The notes: generated by a model from the letters alone, not told the origin. DNA of 60,000 bases from Symsagittifera roscoffensis (GCF_963678635.1 NW_026970820.1:2172001-2232000), one strand, 5' to 3'; positions 37,191-48,643 are shown, counted from the stretch's first letter. Numbers and translations are program-made.

Positions 37191-38775
37191 ATGTTTTTGT
37201 GGCCCCGCTTTTTTGTGACTTTTGACGAGTAGGTTCCGCTGGGGGCGGAGCAGGGGAACGCTAAACGCACTCGCAAAAAAGACCACCCTCCGGGTGCTCT
37301 TTTTTTGCTCGAAAGTCTTGTGAAACCATTTGGAACTGTAAGTATTGGAAGCAGTTACAAACAAAACTTTATGCATCTTTGTGATCATAGTCACAAGTGG
37401 TTTTCGACAGCTTCTATAACTCAATCTTGACATGATCTATTTCTAAAATGGCCAGAATAAAGTGATTTTACGTTTTTCAATGATTCTTGAAGAGGACTGT
37501 CTCAACGAAAACAAGTTTTCGGAAACAGTCCTGGTAACTTATTTTTGATCTCGTTTTCGAGTCTATCGACTTTCAGTCGTAATTAGTAGGCTAACAGGAC
37601 CTATATTAGGTATTAAAAAGATTGAGTTTGTATCAAAAGCAAGAGATACAAAAACATGAAAAAAAGTTCAAAAAATTTCAAAAATTTAAAAAATTTGAAA
37701 AAATTTTCCAAAAAACTTGATTTTTTGTTTTGTCATAAAATAACAAAAAATTGACGTAAAATGAACTTTCAATAGTCCATTTTGACTAATTTTTACGATT
37801 CAAGCACATTTTAACTTAATAACAACATTAAAAAAACCACTGGAAAGGGTGTTTTTCAGCAAACGCCCTTTTTGACCACACCTACGAAATTCATAACTTT
37901 TTATCTAACAAATATAGAGACCTCGGGTTTTTTGCATTGTAATGGGCATACTATATACTACCTCTCGCGTGCTGAAACGAACAATTTTTCTTTTTAATTT
38001 TTCCCGCAATTTCGAATTAGGGCGTTTTTTGGCTATTTTTGGTCCTTTTGGGCGGTAAAAAGTCAAACTTAGAGACAACTGTCAAAAAATCTGTTATCAC
38101 ATGATAGAGTCAACATGCCATGGCGTACCAAATAGTGTCCTGATTCAGACCAAAATTGCCCTCTAATTGTCCGTGGGGGGAGGAAATTGAAAACTTTTAT
38201 TTTTGGCGGGAAAATTTGAAATTTTTCAAAAAAACATTTACTCCACAGACAACGGTTTTAAACTAATGTTGGCATGGCACACAATTTATTGCTTCATAAC
38301 TAGGGTCGATTTCTGCCGGGAACATTGATTTTTTAAAAAAATGACCAAAATTTTTGTTGCATTTTTTCAAAAAAATCAAAATTTTGAGAGAAAAAAAGTT
38401 TAAAAATCCTACATATTTAAGCTCCCCAAACTGTCTACTTTCATCCATTCCCTATCAATATAACCCATTTTCTCAACCAAAATCGAGTTATGGGGCCAAA
38501 AAGTCAAAAAACGTGAAAAAACGACATTTCACGCCCATTTTCGCCCCAAAAGTACCTCACATAATGTTTTTTCGGAAAAACGTCACAAGAGTTTTCGTCT
38601 TATCTCAAAAAGTTTCAGGGGGGTTGGCAAAATTTCAGAGAGATCTGACCTACAGTTTTCGAGAACTTGACTTTTTCTGCAAGAAAAGAATAAAAGGTAA
38701 ATGTTCCTTCGAACCGACGGGGCCCCCTTCCCCTGTCTCTACTGAACGCCGAAGCCGGATGCGGCGGCCACCTAG
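37191..38775 (+). repeat. U24: alpha-family unit with ATGTTTTT prefix, tail type B (1585 bp)
   Basis: Prefix ATGTTTTT then TGTGGCCCCGCTTTTTTGTGAC. The head hairpin is at 37281-37299 with the GACCACCC mismatch. The palindrome is at 37494-37531, TTTGGCGGGAAA at 38202-38213 and the tail stem-loop at 38716-38737. It shares the small ATCAAAAGC deletion with U14. Confidence 0.95.
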
Positions 38776-40400
38776 GGGGCAGGGTTGTGTGGTCTATTCT
38801 CGACTTTAGTTACTTGCATTGCGTGGGGAAGAATACGAACAGCGCTCAACGCACTCGCAGAAAGAGCACCCTGCGGGTGCTCTTTTTGCTCGAGAACTGT
38901 AAGTCGATTTAAATCTTACATATTTCGTCCGAAATTTAACTTTTTTTCTAGTTGTTCTCAGTTAAACTCCCATGATACCTCAAATTGTATTCCTGGAAGG
39001 GCATTTTTATAAGTCACTCTGTGGCTCGATCAATTAACTACCAAATACGTTTTGATTTACGAAATGGACTGTTTCAACGAAAACAAGTTTTCGGAAACAG
39101 TCCAAATTTTAAATTATGATCCCAAATACAAACAAAGAGAAATCTAATGCGTTGGTTAAACTTACAGAGCCCAGCCCATGTCTTTGTGTTTATTGACTGT
39201 TCAAACACATAACAACTATGTTAAAAACAATATTATTAAAATAAAAACAAAACAAATAATCGAGAAAGAAATTTAAGTTTATCAAAAAAATATGCAAAAA
39301 AAATCACTTATTTCTTTTTTTAAGTATCACAAAAACCTCAGTTTGAAAAAAATGATACCTGAGAGGCCCGTTTTGACGCGTTACTACAGTTTAGGCACGT
39401 TTTGACTTCGCAACTCACAATGATCGATTAACTTTTACGTTTGTTTTACAAACACGCTTTTTTTTTTACCACAATCAAAATTTCATTACTTCTAAACCTC
39501 TTGAACAAATTGATGAAAATTTTTGCATCAAAACTAACTTGTCAAGGGTTTTTGAGGTATATAAAAAATGTCTCCAGTTAAATAATGATTTTTTGGCTAA
39601 TTTTTGAAAAAAAATTAAAAAATTTGACAAAAAAAATTTTTTTTTTCAGATTTGGCGATCAAAAAGTGCCTTCTATGATGGACCAGCAAAAAATTTGTTT
39701 TTAGGTCATAAGTTTGGCTCACTAGGGTATACAAACTGGCAAAATGTTTATAATAAAAAAGTTTAGAAGAACAGTGATTTTTTGAAAAAAAAAGAAAAAA
39801 ACGTAAAAAAATCAGTTTTTGGCGGGAAAATTCTCAAAAAATCAAAAATCAAGTTTTCTCTCTCTTTACTCCAATAAATTAATTCGGCCACGACAATCAT
39901 TTTTTGTGATCAGTAAAAATGTCGAAAAACGACCGGAACCTTGACTTTTTTGAAATTTGACAAAAAACTTCAAAAAAACCGCAAGAAAACATCAAAAATC
40001 TCGAAAAAATTGCTGAAAAAATGTTGGCAAACAATACACCATTCGATTCCCTTAACTGTGCTTGTGTCCAAAAAAAACATCACTTTTTCGCATTTTCTCA
40101 ACCAAAATTGATTTATTGGGGCATTTTTGAAAAAAATCGTGATTTTGACCAAAAAAAACGCCCCTTTTTCCCCAAAAAGTGCAACTCATAACATTATTTC
40201 GGAAAAACGCCTTCCCAAGTTATATCTTAGAATTTTGTCCTCTACCTACATGCAAAGTTTGAAGAAATTCTATACTGCCGTTTTCGAGAACTTGAATAAT
40301 TTTTTTATTTTCCTAATTAGGTATTTTTTCTAGTTGACCGGCAAGGAAACCCTACCCTTGCCTAAAGGATTCACAAAGCCGGACCGCGACGACCACCTAG
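38776..40400 (+). repeat. U25: beta-family unit, tail type C (1625 bp)
   Basis: Very close to U3 (3058-4681), as judged by eye from shared variants such as CTTAACTGTGCTTGTG. The head hairpin is at 38864-38882 and the palindrome at 39066-39103, fully paired. TTTGGCGGGAAA is at 39818-39829. The tail stem-loop is at 40340-40362. Confidence 0.95.
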
Positions 40401-42002
40401 AGGTTTTTGTGGCCCCGCTAAATCAGTGACTCTAGACAAGTAGGTTCCGCGAGAGGGGGGGAGCTAGAGCAGGGGAACGCTAAACGCACTCGCAAAAAGG
40501 AGCACCCTCCGGGTGCTCTTTTTTTGCTCGAAAGTCTTGTGAAACGATTTGGATCTGTAAGTATTGGTAGCAGTTACACATAAAACTTTCTGCATCTTTG
40601 TGCTCATAGTCACAAGTGGTTTTTGACAGCTTCTTTAAAACAAGTTTGACATGATCTATCTCTAAATTAGCCTAAATAAAGAGATTTCAGTTTTTTCAAT
40701 GATTCTTGAAGAGGACTGTCTCAACGAAAACAAGTTTTCGGAAACAGTCCTGGTGACTTAGTTTTGATCTCATTTTTGGGTCTATTGACTTCCATTTAGG
40801 ATTAGTAGGCTAACGGAACCTATATTATGTCCTAAAAAGATTGAGTTTGTGTCAAAAAGTTAAAAAGCAAGAGAAAAAAAAACATTTAAAAAATTTTAAA
40901 AATTTCAAAAATTTAAAAAATTGGAAAAATTGTTCCAAAACACTTGATTTTTTGTTTTGTCATAAAATAACAAGAAATTGACGTAAAATGAACTTTCAAT
41001 AGTCTATTTTGACTAGTTTTCACGATTCAAGCACATTTTAACTTGATAACAACATTCAAAAACTCACTGGAAAAGTTGTTTTTCTGCAAACGCCCTTTTT
41101 GACCACACCTACGAAATCCATAACTTTTTATCTAACAAATATAGAGACTTCGGGTTTTTTGTATTGTATTAAGCATCCTCGAGTCTACCTGTCGCGTGCT
41201 AAAATGAACAATTTTTCTCTTTAATTTATCCCGCCATTTCGAAATAGGGCGGTTTTTGGCAATTTTTTGTCCTTTTTAGTCAAAAAAGTCAAATTTACAG
41301 ACATCTGTCAAAAAAACTGTTATCACATGATAAAGGCAGATGGCCTTTGCAAATCAAATAAGGTCCTGAGTGAGAACAAAATTGCCCTCTAATTGTCCGT
41401 GGGGGGAGGAAATCGAAAATTTTCGTTTTTGGCGGGAAAATTTGAAATTTTTCACAAAAACCTTTACTCTGCAGACAACGGCCATAGACTAATGTTGGCC
41501 TAGCACGCATTTTTTGCCTTCATAACTAGGGTCGATTTCTGCCGGGAACATTGATTTTTCAAAAAAATGACCAAAATTTTTGTTGCATTTTTTCAAAAAA
41601 ATCAAATTTTTGACAAAAATCAAAATTCCAAACCCTACATATTTAAGCTCCCCAAACAGTCTACTTTAATCCATTCCCCATCAATATACCCCATTTTCTC
41701 AACCAAAATTGAGTTATTGATTCATTTTCAAGGAAAAACGTGATTTTTCAAATTTTTCACACCCAAAAGCGTCTGACACACCCCGAAGGACCACTTTTTT
41801 TTCCCAACAGCCCCCATTTTTGTCAGTTTTGTACCAATAGGGGGTTGCATGCCAAAAGTTAGCCAATTCGTACCTGCCATTTTCTAGATCTCGTATAATT
41901 CTGAGCTTTTTAACAATAGGTTAACGTAAAGATTTACGAAACGGCCAGGGACCCTACCCTCGGCCTAAATGAACAGAGAAGCCCACGCGGACGCCCACCT
42001 AG
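40401..42002 (+). repeat. U26: alpha-family unit, tail type A (1602 bp); last 1.6-kb unit
   Basis: The complete counterpart of U1. Prefix AGGTTTTT; the head is modified to GTTCCGCGAGAGGG, losing the usual GCGGGGGGCGG. The head hairpin is at 40500-40518 and the palindrome at 40713-40750. TTTGGCGGGAAA is at 41428-41439 and GCATGC at 41847-41852. The tail stem-loop at 41943-41965 pairs GGCCAGGG with CCCT(C)GGCC. It abuts the 2.2-kb array at 42002 through an ordinary CCACCTAG junction. Confidence 0.95.
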
Positions 42003-44222
42003 CACAATCAGGTACTAGTGGCTTGTTTTGAGTTTTTAGTAATTTCTGGAACCAAAAGAGAGTGTCGTCAAGCAACGACATCATGTGGTCAAGCAAATAC
42101 GTGGACTTCTACGCATTCGCATTCGCAATGCGCCCTTCGCGCGCAAATGCCAATGCTCAATTAATTTTGCCAGGTGAAAAATTTTTTTGTAACGAAAAAT
42201 TCTGATAAATTTTAACTTAAACTACCACCAAAAAACGCAAAGATTTCAAAGTGTGAAACAATCAAGTTTTGGCTAATACCGGGCATGCAGTGAGACTGAT
42301 TTCCGCATAAGTAAAATGGAAAATGAAGGAAATGGAAAGAAAAAAATTGTTCAAAATAAGAACGCAACATCAAAAACTTATTTGATCTCCGCTAATGTCA
42401 TAATTCCGATCAAGCTGATTTCAGATTTTAAGTGTAGAAATTACGGTTACGGCTGCTCCCTCTACAGGTCCCAGAGGGACCGAGTGAGCATCCTACCTCG
42501 ATCCAGGATAACGGATAGTTGTTTTTAATTTTTCATAAATTTTTTTTCACTAATGCTTGTTTTCAATTCCTCATGAGAAGCTGTATAAATTTTTTTAAAA
42601 ATTGATTTTTTTAATCAATGCTTCCAAGAACAACTGATGTTAGGGGGTTACAAATGCGGTTGGTGAAAACTGGTAAGGGATAATGATGAGAAAAATTGTA
42701 AGTTTTCAAATGAATTTAAAAACAGTTTTTTTTTTCTTTTTTCTTTTGTAAATCGGGAGAAATGAATCAGTTTTTTTAAGTTTTCCTCGCACCACCCACT
42801 GTTCATAAGTAATGAAGATTCCTGTTCTAGCCGTTTATAAAACTTTGGCAGAAAAAACATCAGAATGATGTAAAATGTTTTAAAAAAAATAAAAATTTGA
42901 AAATTATGTTTAAAAAAAAAAATCAAAAACTTGTAATTTTCAAAATTGGAAAAAAGTTTAAATTAATTGCATATTAAGATTCAGCGTACCCAACTTAGTG
43001 GGTCTAGCATTTTAAATTACCAAAAAAAGTTGAAAATTGTAGATTTTATGAAGTTTTCATTTTGGCTATTTTTCCTTGTCGCCTCCACTTGAGGCACCTT
43101 TGAGCCAACTTGAGAAACTGGAACATAAACAAGCTGCACAGATGGTCAAAGTGAGCCATTTTCAGCGTGATAACACGCCTGGAAGAAAAAAAAACTCCAG
43201 AAAAGAAAGAAAATTATGAACTTTAACCTTTTTTCTTCTTCAAATGGCGATACTTAGAATAATTTTTCAGCTGAAAAGTATAAAAAAAATCAAAAAATTC
43301 AAATTTTGAAAAAATTTATAAAAAAATCTCATCAGTCTGTTTATTGGAGTCTTCGAGGTTTTGAGAGACCTCATCTGGCGGCTAACAACAAGTGGATCAC
43401 TTATTTTAAAATTTTGAGAAAGGTCAAAAAAACATGTTTTTTCGATTTTTTTGACAGAATTCCGAAAGCAATATCTTGGCTAAAAACAAGAATGAGGGCT
43501 TAAAATTAGTACAAACAGTACTCCCACATAAGGTACATTAGGTTGGAAACAAGAAATTTACTCTGACTCAAAAATCGTTTTTTAACTTTATTTCTGAACA
43601 AGAAATTGAAAAGAAATGAAAAACTTAAAAATTTTTTGAAAAAAAAGATTGTTTTGAAAAAGTGCCAATTTTTAGCTGAAACTTTTCATTTTAGCTAATA
43701 AAGCCAGAGCAATGCCCTTTAAGCTCAAATAAATTAATTATGCAAATTATTTTGAACTTTTTTCGTTAAAGCCTTTTATTTTGAAAAAGTATTCAAAAAT
43801 GGGTAAAAAAAAGTCAAAAAAATCAATTTTCTCCGATTCAAAAACCTCCACTACCATGATGATTAGTTCGTTAGATAGGACTGCTGAGATCAATTTAGAC
43901 GTATTTTCATAAGTATATCAAAAATTTTATTTATTTTTGAGAATTAAGCAAAATAAAAACTTTTCCCAAACTGGGCAAAATGCCCAAATTAGCCCAAACA
44001 CCTGTTAAAAATTGTTGGGTCAAAAAGTCACAAAAGGAAACCCCTATTCGTTTGCCATTTTAGGGCCGCATGCAAAAAATTAGACCAATCTAACCTGACA
44101 ATTTCGAGAATCGACTTTTTTGCAAAATTTCTCTATAGTCCATTTGAGGGATATTACTTGTACCGGTGGGGGCCCCTACCCCACCTCAAAAAATTTTGTA
44201 ATGCTGGAACGCGGCCACCTAG
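42003..44222 (+). repeat. U27: epsilon-family unit, tail type H (2220 bp)
   Basis: First 2.2-kb unit, prefix CACAATCAGGTACTAGTGG. The head hairpin at 42130-42144 is damaged (GCGCCC-TTC-GCGCGC). A second stem-loop at 42454-42490 has TGCTC / GAGCA outside GGTCCC-A-GAGGGACC. GCATGC is at 42283-42288 and 44068-44073. The tail stem-loop at 44165-44185 is a perfect GGTGGGG / CCCCACC. It shares GAGAGACCTCATCTGG and other variants with U29 rather than with adjacent U28. Confidence 0.95.
44165..44222 (+). other. Tail module type H: 7-bp stem-loop plus CCACCTAG
   Basis: GGTGGGG pairs perfectly with CCCCACC (44165-44185). The loop and right arm read CCCCTACCCC, so the G-run could slip between two C-runs. 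A 33-base spacer, TCAAAAAATTTTGTAATGCT then GGAACGCGGCCAC, precedes CTAG. It is found on all epsilon units, with one C deleted in U30-U32. Confidence 0.88.
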
Positions 44223-44232
44223 CACCCTCAAG

Positions 44233-44242
44233 GTCACGTGAC
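44233..44242. promoter_or_regulatory. GTCACGTGAC palindrome at epsilon unit start
   Basis: Ten-base palindrome eleven bases after the junction, also at 46444, 50865 and 53080. U30 and U35 retain only CACGTG. GTCACGTGAC is a known high-affinity E-box form for bHLH-zip factors. Function here is not shown; the clustering at unit starts, like the AGGTCAGTGACCT of other units, suggests a shared end palindrome. Confidence 0.35.
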
Positions 44243-44346
44243 TTAATTTTGTTTTTGGTTTTTTCTGTAACCAAAACAATAAGGTCATGCGCCAATATCA
44301 TGGCCTCAAGCAAAGACGTCGGACTCTACGCATTCCCATTCGCAAT

Positions 44347-44361
44347 GCGCCCTTAGGGCGC
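44347..44361. other. Epsilon head hairpin GCGCCC-TTA-GGGCGC
   Basis: A perfect 6-bp stem with a three-base loop, followed by AAATGCCAATGCTCAATTAA. It occupies the same relative place as the GAGCACCC hairpin of the 1.6-kb units, and the nearby GCTCAATTAA recalls their GCTCGAAA. Copies are at 42130 (damaged), 46558, 48770, 50981 (degraded), 53196, 55404 and 59946. Confidence 0.85.
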
Positions 44362-46433
44362 AAATGCCAATGCTCAATTAATTTTGCCAGGTGAAATTTT
44401 TAAAGAAAAATTCTGATGAATTTTAACTTAAACTACCACCAAAAAACGCACAGATTTCAAAGTGTAAAACAATCAAGTTTTTGCTAATTCCGGGTATGCA
44501 GTGAGACTGATTTCGGCAAAAATAAAATAGAAAATGAAGGAAATGGAAAGAAAAAAATTTTTCAAAATAAGAACGCATTATCAAAATCTTATTTGATCTC
44601 CGCTAATGTCATAATTCCGATCAGGCTGATTTCAGATTTTAAGCGTAGAGTTTACGGTTACGGCTGCTCCCTCTACAGGTCCCAGAGGGACCGTGTGAGC
44701 ATCCTACCTCGATCCAGGATAACGGATAGTGGCTTTTAATTTTTCACAAAATTTTTTTTCACTAATGCTTGTTTTCAATTCCTCATGAGAAGCTGTATAA
44801 ATTTTAAAAAAAATTGATTTTATTAATAAATGCTTCCAAGAAAAACTGATGTTAGGCGGTTACAAATGCGGTTGGTGAAAACTAGTAAGGGATAATGATG
44901 AGAAAAATTGTAAGTTTTCAAATGAATTTAACAACAGTTTTTTTCTTTTTTCCTTTTGTAAATCGGGAGAAATGAATCAGTTTTTTTTAAGTTTTCCTCG
45001 CACCACCCACTTTTCTTAAGTAATGAAGATTCCTGTTATAGCCGTTTATAACACTTTGGCAGAAAAAACATCAATATGATGTAAAATGTTTTTAAAAAGA
45101 GAAAAATTTAAAAATTATGTTTTTTTTAAATAATCAAAATTTTGTAATTTTCAAAATTGAAAAAAAGTGAAAATTAATTGCATATTACGATTCAGCGTAC
45201 CCAACTTAGTGGGTCTAGCAGTTTAAATTACCAAAAAATGTTGAAAATTGGAGATTTTATGAAGTTTTCATTTTGGCTATTTTTCCTTTTCGCCTCCACT
45301 TAAGGCACCTTTGAGCCAACTTGAGAAACTGGAACCTAAACAAGCTATACAGATAGTCTGAATGAGCCATTTTCAGCGTGATAACACCCCTGGAAGAAAA
45401 AAAACTGCAGAAAAGAAAGGGAATTTTGAACGTTAACCTTTTTTCTTCTTCAAATGGCGATACTTAGAATAATTTTTCAGCTGAAAAGTTCAAAAAAATT
45501 CAAAAAATTCAAATTTTGAAAAAATTTGTAAAAAAATCTCATCAGTCTGTTTATTGGAGTCTTCGAGGTTTTGGGAGACCTTATCTGGCGGCTAACAACA
45601 AGTGGTTCACTTATTTTAAAATTTTGAGAAAGGTCAAAAAAACCTGTTTTTACGATTTTTTAGACAGAAATCCGTAAGCAATATCTTGGCTTAAAACAAA
45701 AATGAGGGCCTAAAATTAGTACAAACAGTACTCTCACATAAGGTACATTAGGTTGGAAACAAAAAATGGACTCTAATTCAAAAATCGTTTTTTAACTTTA
45801 TTTCTGAACAAAAAATTGTTAAAGAAATCAAAAACTTAAAAATTTTTTGAAAAAAATGATTGTTTTGAAAAAGTGCCAATTTTTAGCTGAAACGTTTCAT
45901 CTTAGCTAATAAAGCCAGAGCAATGCCCTTTAAGATCAAATAAATTAATAAGGCAAACAAATTTCAAGTTTTTTCGTTAGAGGCTTTTATTTTGAAAAAG
46001 TATTCAAAAATGGGTAAAAAAAAGTCAAAAAAATCAATTTTCTCCGATTCAAAAACCTCCACTACCATGATGATTAGTTCGTTAGATAGGACTGCTGAGA
46101 TCAGTTTAGACTTACTTTCATAAAGATATCAAAATTTTTACTTATTTTTGAGAATTAAACAAAATAAAAACTTTTCCCAAATTGGGCAAAAAGCCCAAAT
46201 TAGCCCAAACACCTGTTAAAAATTGTTGGGTCAAAAAATCACAAAAGGAAACCCCTATTCATTTGACATTTTAGGGCCGCATGCAAAAAATTAGACCATT
46301 CTAACCTGACAATTTCGAGAATCGACTTTTTTGCAAAATTTCTCTATAGTCCATTTGAGGGATATTACTTGTACCGGTGGGGGCCCCTACCCCACCTCAA
46401 AAAATTTTGTAATGCTGGAACGCGGCCACCTAG

Positions 46434-48643
46434 CACCCTCAAGGTCACGTGACTTATTTTTGTTTTTGGTAGTTTCTGAAACCAAAACAATAAGGTCATG
46501 CGCCAATATCATGGCCTCAAGCAAAGACGTCGGACTCGACGCATTCACATTAGCCTTGCGCCCTTCGGGCGCAAATGCCAATGCTCAATTAATTTTGCCA
46601 CGTGAAAAAATTTTTAAGGAAAAATTCTGATAAAATTTAACTTAAACTACCACGAAAGAACGCAAAGATTTCAAAGTGTGAAACAATCAAGTTTTTGCTA
46701 ATACCGGGCATGCAGTGAGACTGATTTCGGCAAAAATAAAATGAAAAATTGAAGGAAATGGAAAGAAAAAAATTGTTCAAAAAAGAACGCAACATCAAAA
46801 ACTTATTTGATGTCCGCTAATGTCATAATTCCGATCAGGCTGATTTCAGATTTTAAGCGCAGAGTTTACGGTTACGGCTGCTCCCTCTACAGGTCCCAGA
46901 GGGACCGAGTGAGCATCCTACCTCGATCCAGGATAACGGACAGTTGTTTTTAATTTTTCACAAATTTTTTTTCACTAATGCTTGTTTTCAATTCCTCATG
47001 AGAAGCTGTATAATTTTTTTAAAAAAATGATTTTTTTTATCAATGCTTCCAAGAACAACTGATGTTAGGCGGTTACAAATGCGGTTGGTGAAAACTAGTA
47101 AGGGATAATGATGAGAAAAATTGTAAGTTTTCAAATGAATTTAAAAACAGTTTTTTTTCTTTTTTCTTTTGTAAATCGGGAGAAATGAATCAGTTTTTTT
47201 AAGTTTTCCTCGCACCACCCACTGTTCATAAGTAATGAAGATTCCTGTTCTAGCCGTTTATAAAACTTTGGCAGAAAAAACATCAGAATGATGTAAAATG
47301 TTTTAAAAAAAATAAAAATTTAAAAATTATGTTTAAAAAAAAAATCAAAAACTTGTAATTTTCAAAATTGAAAAAAAGTTAAAATTAATTGCATATTACG
47401 ATTCAGCGTACCCAACTTAGTGGGTCTAGCATTTTAAATTACCAAAAAATGTTGAAAATTGTAGATTTTATGAAGTTTTCATTTTGGCTATTTTTCCTTG
47501 TCGCCTCCACTTGAGGCACCTTTGAGCCAACTTGAGAAACTGGAACGTAAACAAGCTGCACAGATGGTCAAAGTGAGCCATTTTTAGCGTGATAACACGC
47601 CTGGAAGAAAAAAAACTCCAGAAAAGAAAGAAAATTATGAACTTTAACCTTTTTTCTTCTTCAAATGGCGATACTTAGAATAATTTTTCAGCTGAAAAGT
47701 TCAAAAAAAATCAAAAAATTCAAATTTTGAAAAAATTTATAAAAAAATCTCATCAGTCTGTTTATTGGAGTCTTCGAGGTTTTGAGAGACCTCATCTGGC
47801 GGCTAACAACAAGTGGATCACTTATTTTAAAATTTTGATAAAGGTCAAAAAAACATGTTTTTTTGATTTTTTTGACAGAATTCCGAAAGCAATATCTTGG
47901 CTAAAAACAAGATTGAGGGCCTAAAATTAGTACAAACAGTACTCCCACATAAGGTACATTAGGTTGGAAACAAAAAATTTACTCTGACTCAAAAATCGTT
48001 TTTTAACTTTATTTCTGAACAAGAAATTGAAAAGAAATGAAAAACTTAAAAATTTTTTGAAAAAAAAGATTGTTTTGAAAAAGTGCCAATTTTTAGCTGA
48101 AACTTTTCATTTTAGCTAATAAAGCCAGAGCAATGCCCTTTAAGCTCAAATAAATTAATTATGCAAATTATTTTGAAGTTTTTTCGTTAAAGCCTTTTAT
48201 TTTGAAAAAGTATTCAAAAATGGGTAAAAAAAAGTCAAAAAAATCAATTTTCTCCGATTCAAAATTCTCCACTACCATGATGATTAGTTCGTTAGATAGG
48301 ACTGCTGAGATCAATTTAGACGTATTTTCATAAGTATATCAAAATTTTTATTTATTTTTGAGAATTAAGCAAAATAAAAACTTTTCCCAAATTGGGCAAA
48401 AAGCCCAAATTAGCCCAAACACCTGTTAAAAATTGTTGGGTCAAAAAATCACAAAAGGAAACCCCTATTCGTTTGCCATTTTAGGGCCGCATGCAAAAAA
48501 TTAGACCAATCTAACCTGACAATTTCGAGAATCGACTTTTTTGCAAAATTTCTCTATAGTCCATTTGAGGGATATTACTTGTACCGGTGGGGGCCCCTAC
48601 CCCACCTCAAAAAATTTTGTAATGCTGGAACGCGGCCACCTAG
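46434..48643 (+). repeat. U29: epsilon-family unit, tail type H (2210 bp)
   Basis: GTCACGTGAC is at 46444-46453. The head hairpin GCGCCC-TTC-GGGCGC is at 46558-46572 and the second stem-loop at 46879-46915. GCATGC is at 46708-46713 and 48489-48494. The tail stem-loop is at 48586-48606. The head resembles U28, while the body resembles U27, so the unit is itself a mosaic within the family. Confidence 0.95.

Larger units (their letters stand above)
44223..46433 (+). repeat. U28: epsilon-family unit, tail type H (2211 bp)
   Basis: Prefix CACCCTCAAG then the 10-bp palindrome GTCACGTGAC at 44233-44242. The head hairpin at 44347-44361 is perfect (GCGCCC-TTA-GGGCGC). The second stem-loop is at 44665-44701. 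The early GCATGC is GTATGC; the late copy is at 46279-46284. The tail stem-loop is at 46376-46396. The head differs from U30-U33 in the CAATAAGGTCATGCGCC stretch, shared only with U29. Confidence 0.95.

Noticed and set aside
1-42002. CRISPR array
   Set aside because: The 38-bp palindrome recurs every 1.6 kb with homologous, not unique, sequence between copies.
43306-43503. Frame of 65 codons in U27, repeated at 47727
   Set aside because: Intact only in two of seven epsilon units; the others have stops or indels at the same place. No recognised domain.
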